Source of the DNA: Roseiarcus sp963774195
Lineage (GTDB): Bacteria > Pseudomonadota > Alphaproteobacteria > Rhizobiales > Beijerinckiaceae
Assembly: GCA_963774195.1 (NCBI GenBank)
Contig: CAVZDY010000004.1
Coordinates: 124,001 to 188,000 of the forward strand
Reading direction: 5' to 3'
Length of the DNA: 64,000 nucleotides
Shown here: piece after piece, positions 54,603 to 64,000 of the stretch
How the letters are laid out: the number at the start of each line of letters is the position of its first letter
How positions within the stretch are numbered: the stretch's first letter is position 1
Notes under the pieces: generated by a model
What the model saw: only the letters and a program-made list of their open reading frames with translations
Database searches by the model: none
Told to the model about the DNA's origin: nothing
Program-made: the position numbers and the translations under genes

Positions 54603-57600
54603 TTAGCGGCTAACAACCTCACCGGTCTCGCCTCGATCTCGATCGTCGGCCATGGCGCGCCCGGGCAAATTCAACTCGGATCTACTGTATTGGACACCGG
54701 CGATCTGTCGACTGAAAGCGCTGCGCTCGTAGCGATCGGCGCGGCGCTGCAACCCGGCGGCGACCTTCAGATCTATGGCTGCGACGTCGGGCAAGGCGCC
54801 GCCGGAGATGCGTTTCTGCAACAATTGTCGCAGGCGACCGGGGGGGCGAATATTGCCGCGTCCTCAAACTCAGTCGGTTCTGCCGCGGAGGGCGGCAGTT
54901 GGGCCCTCAATGTCGATGTCGGAACCGCCGATGTCGCCAGCCCATTCACGGCGACGGCGTCCGCCGCCTATCCCGATCTGCTGAGCCTCACCGCCAATCA
55001 GATTGTTTTCACTGCGTCCAATGGGCAATCGGGATCCGCCGACACGGGCAACCGGGTCGAGCAATTCGGCGTCAGCGGTTCGACAGTGATCGGCGGCAGC
55101 ACGATCGATCTCGCGGATGGCAGCCAGAGCATCGACAGCGGCGTCAACTACAGTTCGAGCGGCGTCGCAGTCGATACGGCGCTCAACGAGTATTTCGTTG
55201 CCGTCGACAACCCCACCACGCACACCGAAACCATCCAGAAGGGCAGCCTCACCGGCGCCGGCGGCCTCAGCACGTTCTACACGGTGCCGTTCCCAAACTT
55301 TGCCGCCTATAACGGCACCACCATCCCCGTAGTCGCCGCGCTCAGCGGGCTCGCGCTCGACGCGCAGAATCAAGAACTCTATTTTGCGCAAGACGCCGAA
55401 GATATCAACGGCAACCCGGTCGCCGCCGACACCGGCATCTACAAGGTCAGTCTGAGCGGCGGCGCCCCCACCCTGGTGACCTCTACCACTGCCGGTCTCA
55501 CCAATCCCTCCTATCTGGCGCTCGACACCACGGCTAACCTTCTCTTCTTCGATGACGTTCTTGTCGGCGGCGGTTTTCCCCCGGTCAACAACCTCGACGA
55601 AGTCAATCTCACCACCGGCGCGGTCACGGTGTTGAAGTCGTTCAGCAGCAGCGATCCGAATTTCCTGCTGGCGGGCATGGCCATCAACACCAGCAACAAT
55701 ACGCTCTACCTGGCGACAGCCAACTATGGCGCCAACACCAGCGCAAGCAACGCGATCCTCAGCATCCCCTTCTCGGTCACGGGATCAGGCAGCTCGGCGC
55801 AGGCCTCACTCGGCTCAGTGACGACGCTCTACAGCGGGGCCGGCGCTGATCAGCCCACGGATATCGTCATCGATCCGGCGCACGGCATATTTTATACGAC
55901 CGGCGAGGACAGCGGCAATTACGCCGGAGTTTTTGAGGGCAACCTGAGCGGCGGAACATCGCTCACCGAAGTATTGTCGATGACGACGGTGGTTGGTTCA
56001 ACTGCGGCATCGGGTACCAACGCGCCGCAACTGGTCCTGTTGCTACAGCCGGACGTCACCGCCGGCGGCGCGGCCACCGCCATCAGCGGCGGCGCCGCGG
56101 TGAGGGCCGACAGCGGCGTCACCGTCTCGGATTCGGATGGCCAACTCCTGGTGAACGCGACGGTCGCCATCGCCGCCGGGGCGTCAAGCGGCGACACGCT
56201 CGCGTTCAACAACGGCAACGCCTTTACTTTCACCGATGGCCGCCAGATCACAGGCAGCTTCAGCGGCAGCACGCTGACGCTTAGCGGTAACGCCACGGTA
56301 GCCGATTACCAGCAGGCGCTGGATGCCGTGACCTTCGGGACGACCAGCGCGAGCACCGCGACCCGCACCCTTGACTGGAGCGTCAGCGACGGCGCGGTTG
56401 CCAGCGCCATCGCCAACAGCACGGCGCAGGTCGTCGTTCCCCCGCCAGTGGTGATGACGACCGGCGGCGCCGTTACTTTCACCGGCGGCGGCGCGGCGAA
56501 GGCGCTCGATTCCGACCTCACAGTCATCGATCCTTCCAGCACGACGCTGGCCAGCGCGACGGTGTCGATCGGCGGGTTCGTCAGCGGCGACACGCTGAAC
56601 TTCACCAACCAGAGCGGCATCACCGGCAGCTACGACAGCGCGACCGGCGGGCTCACGCTGAACGGGACGGCGACGATCGCCGCCTATCAGGCGGCGCTCG
56701 AATTCGATCACCTACAGCTTCAACCCGACCGACGGCGATCCGACCGGCGGCGGTACGCACACCACCCGCACCATCGACTGGGCGGTGAACGATGGGACGT
56801 CGACTTCGACGACGGCGACCAGCACGCTTAACACGACGCACGCATCGCCGGTGGTGGCGGCGGGCGCGAGCGCGACGTACACCGGCGGCGGCGCGGCGAC
56901 GACGCTCGATAACGCCATCAGCCTGAGCGACGCCGACAGCGTCGGCGACCTCGCGGGCGCGACGGTGTCGATCGGCTCTGGCTTTATCAGCGGCGACACG
57001 CTGAGCTTCACCAGCCAGGCGAGCATCACCGGCAGCTACGACGCTGCGCACGGGATCCTCACGCTGAGCGGGACGGCGACGCTCGCCGCGTATCAGGCGG
57101 CGCTCAATTCGGTCGCCTACAGCTTCAACCCGACCGACAGCGATCCGACCGACGGCGGCGCCGATACGAGCCGGACGATAAGCTGGTCGGTGACCGACGG
57201 CGTCGCGAGTTCGACGACGGCGACCAGCACGCTCGATACCGCACATGCAGTGCCGACCGTCTCGTCGATCGACACCGTCGGCAGCAACCCGAACAACGCG
57301 GCAAGCGAGCAGTTCACCGTCACCTTCTCGGAGGCGGTCACCGGCGTCGACGCCAGCGACTTTAGCGTAACTCCTACGGGAACCGTGGCGGACACGGGCA
57401 TCGTGGTCACGCCCGTCAACGGCAGCACCTATACCGTGACGGTCGACGGCGTCACCGGCGACGGCACGCTGCGGCTCGATCTGAACAGTTCCGGAACCGG
57501 CATCGCCGATGCGGCGGGCAATGCGATCGCCGGCGGCTATGCCAGCGGGCAGGTCTTTACGATCGAGCATACGCCGCCGAGCGTCAGTTCGATCGACGCC

Positions 57601-60600
57601 GTCGGCAGCAACCCGAATAACGCGGCGAGCGAGCAGTTCACCGTCACCTTCTCGGAAGCGGTCACCGGCGTCGACGCCAGCGACTTTAGCGCAACTCCTA
57701 CGGGAACCGTGGCGGACACGGGCATCGTGGTCACGCCCGTCAACGGCAGCACCTATACGGTGACGGTCGACGGCGTCACCGGCGACGGCACGCTGCGGCT
57801 CGATCTGAACAGTTCCGGAACCGGCATCGCCGATGCGGCGGGCAATGCGATCGCCGGCGGCTATGCCAGCGGGCAGGTCTTTACGATCGAGCATACGCCG
57901 CCGAGCGTCAGTTCGATCGACACCGTCGGCAGCAACCCGAACAACGCCACGAGCGAGCAGTTCACCGTCACCTTCTCGGAAGCGGTCACCGGCGTCGGCG
58001 CCAGCGACTTTAGCGCGACTCCTACAGGAACCGTGGCGGACACGGGCATCGTGGTCACGCCCGTCAACGGCAGCACCTATACGGTGACGGTCGACGGCGT
58101 GAGCGGCGACGGCACGCTGCGGCTCGATCTGAACAGTTCCGGAACCGGCATCGCCGATGCGGCGGGCAATGCGATCGCCGGCGGCTATGCCAGCGGGCAG
58201 ATCCATACGATCGAGCATACGCCGCCGAGCGTCAGTTCGATCGACACCGTCGGCAGCAACCCGAACAACGCCACGAGCGAGCAGTTCACCGTCACCTTCT
58301 CGGAGGCGGTCACCGGCGTCGACGCCAGCGACTTTGCTTTGACCGACACCGACACGGCGGCCGGCACGATCGCCTCGGTCAGCGGCAGCGGCTCGACCTA
58401 TACGGTGACGGTCGACGGCGTGAGCGGCGACGGCACGCTGCGGCTCGATCTGAACAGTTCCGGAACCGGCATCGCCGATGCGGCGGGCAATGCGATCGCC
58501 GGCGGCTATGCCAGCGGGCAGGTCTATACGATCGAACATACGCCGCCCGCGGTCGCCTCGATCACGACGGTCGGCTCAAGCCCGAACAGCGCCAATAGCG
58601 AGCAATTCACCGTCACGTTCACCGAAGCCGTCACCGGGGTTGCCGCTGGCGATTTCGCTTTGACCACGACGAACACGCCCGGCGGCGCCGCGCTGACAGA
58701 TACGGGCATCAGTTCCATCAGCGGCAGCGGCGCCACCTATACCGTAACGGTCGGCGGCGTCGCCGGCGACGGCACGATGCGGCTCGATTTGAATGCCAAC
58801 AGCACCGGCATTGTAGACGCCGCAGGCAACGGGGCCACTAGCGCCTTTACCGGAGGTGGTGTCTACACGATCGAGCACACGCCGCCGACGGTCGTGGCTG
58901 GTGCGACTGCCACGTTCACCGGCGGCGACCCTGCGAAGGTGCTCGATTCCGGCCTCACTGTCACCGATCCCGTTAACACGACGCTCGCGGGCGCGACGGT
59001 GTCGGTCGGCGCCGGGTTCCTCAGCGGCGACACGCTGAACTTCACCAGCCAAACGGGCATCACGGGCAGCTACGACAGCACAATTGGCGTGCTCAGCCTA
59101 AGCGGAACGGCGACGATCGCCGATTATCGGGCGGCGCTCGAGTCGATCACTTACAGCTTCAGCCCGAGCGACGGCGATCCGACCGGCGGCGGCGCGGACG
59201 CCAGCCGCACCATCGAGTGGTCGGTGAACGACAAAACGTTGAGTTCGACAACCGCGACCAGCACGCTCGCCGTCGCGCATGCGGCGCCGGTTGTGACGGC
59301 CGGCGCGAGCGCGACGTTCACCGGCGGCGGCGCGGCGACGACGCTCGACGGCGGCTTGACGGTGAGCGACGCCGACAGCGGCGGCGACCTCGCCAGCGCG
59401 ACGGTGTCGATCGGCTCTGGCTTTATCAGCGGCGACACGCTGAACTTCACCAGTCAGAGCGGCATCACCGGCAGCTACGACAGCACAACTGGCGCGCTCA
59501 GCCTAACTGGGACGGCGACGATCGCCGATTATCAGGCGGCGCTCGAGTCGATCACCTACAGCTTCAGCCCGAGCGACGGCGATCCGACCGGCGGCGGCGC
59601 GGACGCCAGCCGCACCATCGAGTGGTCGGTGAACGACCAAACGTTGAGTTCGACAACCGCGACCAGCACGTTGATCGTCAATCCGCCGCCGCTCGTCGTC
59701 ACCGCGGCGAACATCAGCGTGACGGGCGGCTCCGGGAGGGGCGGCGCCTTCAAGATCGGCGATATCGTCACCGCCAGCTGGAATGACACCTCGACCGGCG
59801 ACGACAATTCCGACGCCATCGCCGGCGTGACCTTCGACTTCTCGCAGCTCGGCGGCGGCTCGGCGGTGGCCGCGACCGACAATGGCGGCGTCTGGACGGC
59901 GACCTATACGATCGCCGCCGGCGACATCGACACGACCGGCGCTAATATCGCGCTGACGGCGACCGACGCCGCCGGCAACGCGACCACCGCCGCCGGCGCC
60001 GGCAACGTCGCCGTCGACGACGTGCAGCCGACCGTCGCCTCGACGGCGATCGTCGTCTCCGGCGGCACCGGCGCAGGCGGCGCCTTCGAAACCGGCGACA
60101 CCGTCACCGCCAGCTGGGACGACAGCGCGGCCGATGCCGCCGCCCCCATCAGCTGGAGCGCGAGCGCGACCAGCGGCGACAGCCCTGACCCCATCACCAG
60201 CGTCACTTTCGACTTCTCGCAGTTCGGCGGCGGGACGGCGGTCGCCGCGACCGACAACGGCGGCGTCTGGACCGCTTCCTATTTGATCACCGAGGGCGAC
60301 ATCGATACGACCACCGCCCATGTCGGGTTGACCGCGACCGACGCCGCCGGCAACGCGATCACCATTGGCGGCGGCCCCGTCACGATCGACGACACGACGG
60401 TCGCTCCGACGATCGCCGGCGCCGTGGCGGGCCAGACGACGACCTCCGAAGCTCCGGTCAATCCGTTCGCCAATGTGACGGTCGGCGACGCCAATTCCGG
60501 CGCGACCGAGACGCTGACGATTACGCTGTCGGGGTCCGGCGGCGTGCTCTCCGGCGCTGGCCTTACCGGCGGCAACGGCAGCTATGCGCTCTCGGGTACG

Positions 60601-61611
60601 GCCGCCGCTGTCACCGCCGAGCTCGATGCGCTGTCCTTCACCTCGACCGCCGGCCAGCCGGGGACCAGCGGCACGACGACCTTCACGTTGGCCGACGCCT
60701 CGAGCGCCTTTGCGACGCCGACGGTCAATTCCGCCGCCACGGTGACCGACATCGATCCGAGCGGCACCGGCTGGGGCGACGTCCACATGGTGACGTTCCA
60801 GGGCCTGGACTATGACTTCCAGGCGGTCGGCGACTTCACGCTGGCGAAGGGGACGTCGGCAGCCGATCCGTTCGACGTGCAAATCCAGACCTCGCCCTGG
60901 GCCTCGATGGTCAGCGTGACGACGGAGATCGCTGCACAAGTCGGCGGCAACGCGGTGCAGTTCGACCTCGACGGCGACGTCCTCGTCAACGGCGTCCTCG
61001 ACACCGCGCTCGGCTCAGCCGGCTCAATCCAAGCGCTCGACGGCGGCTCGATCACCCGCACCTCGGCGGACTCCTATCTGATCGACTGGGCGAGCGGCGA
61101 GAGCCTCACCGTGACCAACGTCGGCTCCTATTTCAACGAGACGGTGACGCTCAGCGCGAAAGACGGCGCCGGTTCAGTCGAGGGCCTCCTCGGCTCCAAC
61201 ACCAGCCAAGCGACCGACATCCAGCTCGCCGACGGCACGGTGCTCAACGCGCCGACCGACAGCCAGTTGCTCGGCGTCTACGCCCAAAGCTGGTCGGTCG
61301 CCGACAGCGCGTCGCTGCTGAACGACAACACCAGCCTGCCGCTCGCGATGACGAACGACGGCGACGCCGCGACGCCATTCGACGGCCGCTCCTTTCTCGA
61401 TCTCGCCGGTCTCAACCCGGCGAGCGCGACGCTCGGCTTCAAGGAGGACCCCTCCGGCGCGTTCGGCACTCTCACCATCCAGAGCGGCGGCCATGAGACC
61501 GCGATGACGCTGCTCGGCCAATATGCCGCGGCCGGTTTCGGGATCGCCAGCGACGGCCATGGCGGCACGTTCGTCGACTACACGCCGCCAAAAGTGTCGT
61601 TGCTCGGATGA
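54603..61611 (+). pseudogene. Giant repeat surface protein (DUF4347, tandem Ig-like/VCBS-like repeats, VWD), beheaded and frameshifted
   Basis: About 2335 residues if one extra base near 56703 is removed. 54603-54960: tail of a DUF4347 domain (SISIVGHGAPGQIQLGSTVL, QIYGCDVGQGAAGDAF). 55000-56040: a YWTD/propeller-like region (LALDAQNQELYFAQD, IYKVSLSGGAPTLV). 56040-57240 and 58880-59670: repeats with ISGDTLNFTSQSGITGSYDS. 57258-58870: five Ig-like repeats with EQFTVTFSEAVTGVDASDF. 59690-60390: two more Ig-like units. 60770-61300: a VWD-type domain (GWGDVHMVTFQGLDYDFQAV). Export is type I-like. The N-terminus and start codon are lost to the IS5 element; the HlyD fragment follows with 4-bp overlap. 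Confidence 0.8.
57258..58870 (+). repeat. 324-bp tandem repeats encoding Ig-like domains
   Basis: Period 324 bp: the segment with GCCGCCGAGCGTCAGTTCGA recurs at about 57570, 57894 and 58218. Five units (about 57258, 57583, 57907, 58231 and 58555). The first four are nearly identical in DNA, with a swapped variant loop (SATPTGTVAD versus ALTDTDTAAG) in unit 4; unit 5 is diverged. Near identity indicates recent duplication or gene conversion. Confidence 0.85.
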
Positions 61612-61922
61612 GGACCCGGGCGCTAGACACCAATCTGGGCGATGCTGAGGCGTCCGCGCGCCCGGATAAATCGACCGTGACGCCGAACCCGACCCGGAAA
61701 CCCAGCAGCGGGCTCTCGGCGACGGCGCGAGCGAGATCCGGCGCTCTCGTCTACGTCGCGCGCGTAACCATGGATGACCCGAGCCTCATGGTCGACGGCG
61801 TTAGGACCTCGATCGACCCAGGCATGGTCGTGAAGGTCGAAATCAAGATCGGCCGCAGGACCGTCATCAACTATCTCCTCTCGCCCATCCACCGCGCGCA
61901 CGACGCGGTGCCAGAGAAGTGA
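61608..61922 (+). pseudogene. Truncated HlyD-type secretion adaptor (C-terminal piece)
   Basis: Overlaps the adhesin stop by ATGA. Residues ~48-100 read VYVARVTMDDPSLMVDGVRT SIDPGMVVKVEIKIGRRTVI NYLLSPIHRAHDA, the typical end of HlyD-family adaptors of type I secretion (beta-barrel, then the YLLSP membrane-proximal tail). The first ~45 residues are unrelated Thr/Arg-rich sequence, so the 5' 80 percent of the gene has been deleted. The transporter ATPase and the rest are not in the window. Confidence 0.75.
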
Positions 61923-61955
61923 AAGATAAATTATACAGGGATTGCAATAACATAA

Positions 61956-62020
61956 GTGTTCGCAGTTTTAGCCTGAGTGGCGCGCCATTTCCGACACCAC
62001 TCGGAACAAAACTGCGAACT
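61956..62020. repeat. Palindromic GGCGCGCC repeat, full copy
   Basis: Left arm GTTCGCAGTTTTAGCCTGAG then TGG, centre CGCGCCATTTCCGACA, right arm CCACTCGGAACAAAACTGCG then AAC. The outer 12 bp (GTTCGCAGTTTT / AAAACTGCGAAC) pair perfectly and the inner GAGTGG/CCACTC too. Half-copies lie at 3272-3304 and 5721-5764. It could be a recombinase site or a hairpin element; it is located just after the truncated secretion gene. Confidence 0.65.
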
Positions 62021-62484
62021 CGAAGTCACGAAAGCGAGTTCTGCGCACCGTCACAAAGCGGTCATGGCTCGCAGTATGATGGAGCGGCGCAGAAGGGGAT
62101 CATGTCGAAAAAGCCGCCGTATGCGCGCTTCATGAGCCCAATATCGCTCGGTTGCCTGGACGATTTCCGCGAGGAGGAGAAGGCACACTGGAATACTTCG
62201 AGCTTCAATGAAAATCGTGCCCGCGCGCTCCATTCGCGCTCCTGGTCGATGCTCGGCCGGTGATCTAACTGACCGAAAAAGAAGCCGAAGTTCAGGGAGC
62301 CCCATCCGGGCACCGTGCTATCTTAAAACACCGAATCAGACGATACCCCATACCGAGGCGGACGTTTTGGGCGCCAGTTCCGGCCTTCACCAGCGGCCTG
62401 AACCTTCGACGTTCACACGCGTCGGCGGCGGCGCCGTAGCTCGCGGACAAATGTGTTCAACTTCAGGATACGAACCAGCACACT
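62021..62484. other. Spacer, no supported gene
   Basis: About 460 bp upstream of the MFS gene with nothing recognised. Confidence 0.4.
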
Positions 62485-63759
62485 ATGGCGCGACGCACCC
62501 TTCCCCTCGTCCTTGTTCTTGGCCTCATTACCGCCGTCGGTCCGTTCGCCATCGACATGTATGCGCCGGCGCTGCCTTCAATGGGAAGAAGCCTCGCCGC
62601 ATCCCCGTCCGCGGTGCAAATGAGCCTGACGGCGTATTTCATCGCCGTTGGCCTCTGCCAGCTCTTCTATGGACCGCTAAGCGATATTGTCGGTCGGAAA
62701 AGTCCGATCTACGCCGGCATGGCCATCTTCGCGCTCGGGAGCATCGGCTGCGCTGTTGCTCCCAATATCGGCGTCCTGATCGGCTTCCGCGTGCTGCAAG
62801 GCTTTGGCGCCTGCGCCGGGATGACCATCCCGCGCGCGATCGTTCGCGACATGCACACCGGACATGAGGCCGCGCGCCTCATGTCGCTTCTGATGCTCGT
62901 CATGAGCATTTCGCCGCTCCTTGCGCCGCTGACGGGGAGCCTCATCATCGAGGCGTTCGGATGGCGGGCCATCTTCGACGTCCTGACAGGCGCCGGCATA
63001 ATCGGCATGCTCCTCGCCATGACACAGTTGACCGAAACCCGCCCCGCCGCGCATCGGTCAGACAGTACGTGGCTCAGCGCCTTCAGCGCTTACCGGCGGC
63101 TCCTCGTCGACCCGATGTTCATCGGACTGTCGTTCGTCGGCGCGTTCGGCATCTCGTCGTTCTTTATCTATATAGCAAGCGCGTCTTTCGTTTTTATCGA
63201 TCACTATGCGCTATCGCCCACATTTTTCAGCCTCAGCTTTGCTCTCAACGCCGCTTCCTTTTTTGCCTTCAGCATGACGACGGCGAGATTGACGGCCCGG
63301 TTCGGCCTCGCCCCCGTCATCAAGGTCGCCGTCACCGGATTTGCGGTTGTGACTGCGATATTGGCCGTCCTGATGACCGTAGGCGCCGGTAGCCTGCCAT
63401 TGATGATAGGTTTCCTGTTCGTCGGATACGGTTTCCTCGGTGTCGTGATCCCTACTGCATCGGTCCTGGCGCTCGAACATCACGGCGCAATTGCAGGCAC
63501 GGCGTCCGCGCTCATGGGATCAATTCAAATGGTGACCGGAGCGGCGGTCATGGCAATCGCCGGCCTGTTCGCCGATGGAGCGCCGCAGCCCATGGTCATT
63601 GGCATCGCCGGCTGCGGCGCGGCGGCGTTACTGGTCGCTCAAATTGCGCTGCGTCCCGTGCGCGATCGATCGGTTAAGCCCCGCCCCGGCGATGATCTTA
63701 TTGGAAACAATGTCGCCCTGTCAGCGGCGCGGGGACATCGCGCCAAGTCCCGCGCGTAG
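62485..63759 (+). CDS. Bcr/CflA-family drug efflux MFS transporter, second copy
   Basis: A 424-residue protein starting MARRTLPLVLVLGLITAVGP. Same motifs as the 6447-7646 gene: VGPFAIDMYAPALPSMG, YGPLSDIVGRKSPIYAGMAI (motif A), PRAIVRDMHTGHEAARLMSL, LLAPLTGSLIIEAFGWRAIF. Twelve membrane helices; proton-driven export of drugs or metabolites expected. The C-terminal ~30 residues are a charged tail (RPVRDRSVKPRPGDD). The start has no strong Shine-Dalgarno. Not identical to the other copy, so an old paralogue rather than a recent duplication. Confidence 0.85.
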   Translation: MARRTLPLVLVLGLITAVGPFAIDMYAPALPSMGRSLAASPSAVQMSLTAYFIAVGLCQLFYGPLSDIVGRKSPIYAGMAIFALGSIGCAVAPNIGVLIGFRVLQGFGACAGMTIPRAIVRDMHTGHEAARLMSLLMLVMSISPLLAPLTGSLIIEAFGWRAIFDVLTGAGIIGMLLAMTQLTETRPAAHRSDSTWLSAFSAYRRLLVDPMFIGLSFVGAFGISSFFIYIASASFVFIDHYALSPTFFSLSFALNAASFFAFSMTTARLTARFGLAPVIKVAVTGFAVVTAILAVLMTVGAGSLPLMIGFLFVGYGFLGVVIPTASVLALEHHGAIAGTASALMGSIQMVTGAAVMAIAGLFADGAPQPMVIGIAGCGAAALLVAQIALRPVRDRSVKPRPGDDLIGNNVALSAARGHRAKSRA

Positions 63760-64000
63760 GAAAATATGAACGAGCAATGGCCGTCCACTTGGCAAAGTGA
63801 TCTGGAGTCAGGTGACGACCCGAGTTTGAACGCGCCGATCTGCGCCAACGTCTTCGACGCCGAGGACGGCCAGGGCGTCGGCGCGATATGGTCGCGCAGA
63901 CGGAAGGCGAACGCCGATCGAGTCGCCGTCGGGGCCCCGCCCCGCAGATCGGGCTGCGGCTTCAACTCATGTCATTGTCGACTCTATTGTCGACCCGCTC
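63760..64000. other. Right edge, no supported gene
   Basis: 240 bp with an open plus-strand frame from 63767 (MNEQWPSTWQSDLESGDDPS) that runs past the edge; it shows no motif and may not be coding. Confidence 0.35.

Noticed and set aside
57258..58870. CRISPR array
   Set aside because: The repeats are 324 bp, coding and in frame, without spacers.
56653..60939. Long minus-strand open frames opposite the repeat protein
   Set aside because: They are antisense shadows of the GC-biased repeats, Arg/Asp/Gly-rich, with no start signal or domain.

Overview
The window is GC-rich alphaproteobacterial DNA, most likely Hyphomicrobiales (Rhizobiales) and possibly Beijerinckiaceae or Methylocystaceae. The evidence is family content: MucR, PilZ, DUF1269, PRC-barrel, small basic proteins of rhizobial type, a DUF3018-type MazE antitoxin, and ISL3/IS630/IS66 elements common there. 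The placement is inferred, not proven. Much of the window is accessory DNA: a genomic island with an attachment site, about a dozen IS or group II intron remnants, and many genes broken by one frameshift or stop.

Layout. 1-6.4 kb: a Tat-exported protein running off the left edge, a DUF1269 membrane protein, a frameshifted PAS-GGDEF cyclase, a broken Tox-REase-5 toxin with its broken Imm52 immunity gene, and a tyrosine recombinase fragment. 6.4-10.5 kb: a Bcr/CflA-type exporter, a GlxA-like regulator remnant, a Gly/His-rich secreted protein, and IS66 and ISL3 remnants. 10.8-13 kb: a small secreted protein reading into a ModA-like binding protein, then an EamA-type transporter. 13.1-20.8 kb: a tripartite RND efflux operon (adaptor, NodT-type outer-membrane factor, RND pump, second adaptor) in which the first three genes each carry a frameshift. 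20.9-22.2 kb: a CaiB/BaiF CoA-transferase. 22.5-23.7 kb: gene scraps and a 47-aa basic protein.

23.7-32.3 kb holds the most coherent functional block. It has a divergent LysR regulator, a creatininase-family amidohydrolase, an SsuA/THI5-like binding protein, a stand-alone RarA/MgsA C-terminal-like protein, an ABC ATPase, a double-length fused permease, a DapA-type TIM-barrel protein and an NtaA/DmoA-type flavin monooxygenase. Together they look like uptake and oxidative or hydrolytic breakdown of a small heteroatom-containing compound that I cannot name.

32.3-44 kb is a genomic-island and IS graveyard. A tRNA-Arg 3' end sits beside a P4-type integrase, followed by a MazEF-type toxin-antitoxin pair, a DUF5681 protein, a histidine-kinase scrap, IS3, IS1380, IS630 and ISL3 pieces, half a group II intron, and an IS110 element nested inside an IS630 element. 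43.8-53.5 kb carries a PRC-barrel protein, a tiny membrane peptide, a glycosyltransferase/debranching-enzyme pair, a second truncated group II intron fused to an IS6 tail, MucR, a PilZ protein and a LuxR-type regulator with a degenerate receiver. 53.7-61.9 kb is an IS5-family element that beheads a giant DUF4347/tandem-repeat/VWD surface protein, followed by a truncated HlyD-type secretion adaptor. The window ends with a second Bcr/CflA-type exporter.

At least eight otherwise well-conserved genes carry single indels. One is a clear 7-bp tandem duplication and two further genes have in-frame stops. Real decay is therefore likely for part of this, but sequence error cannot be excluded for the single-base cases without reads.
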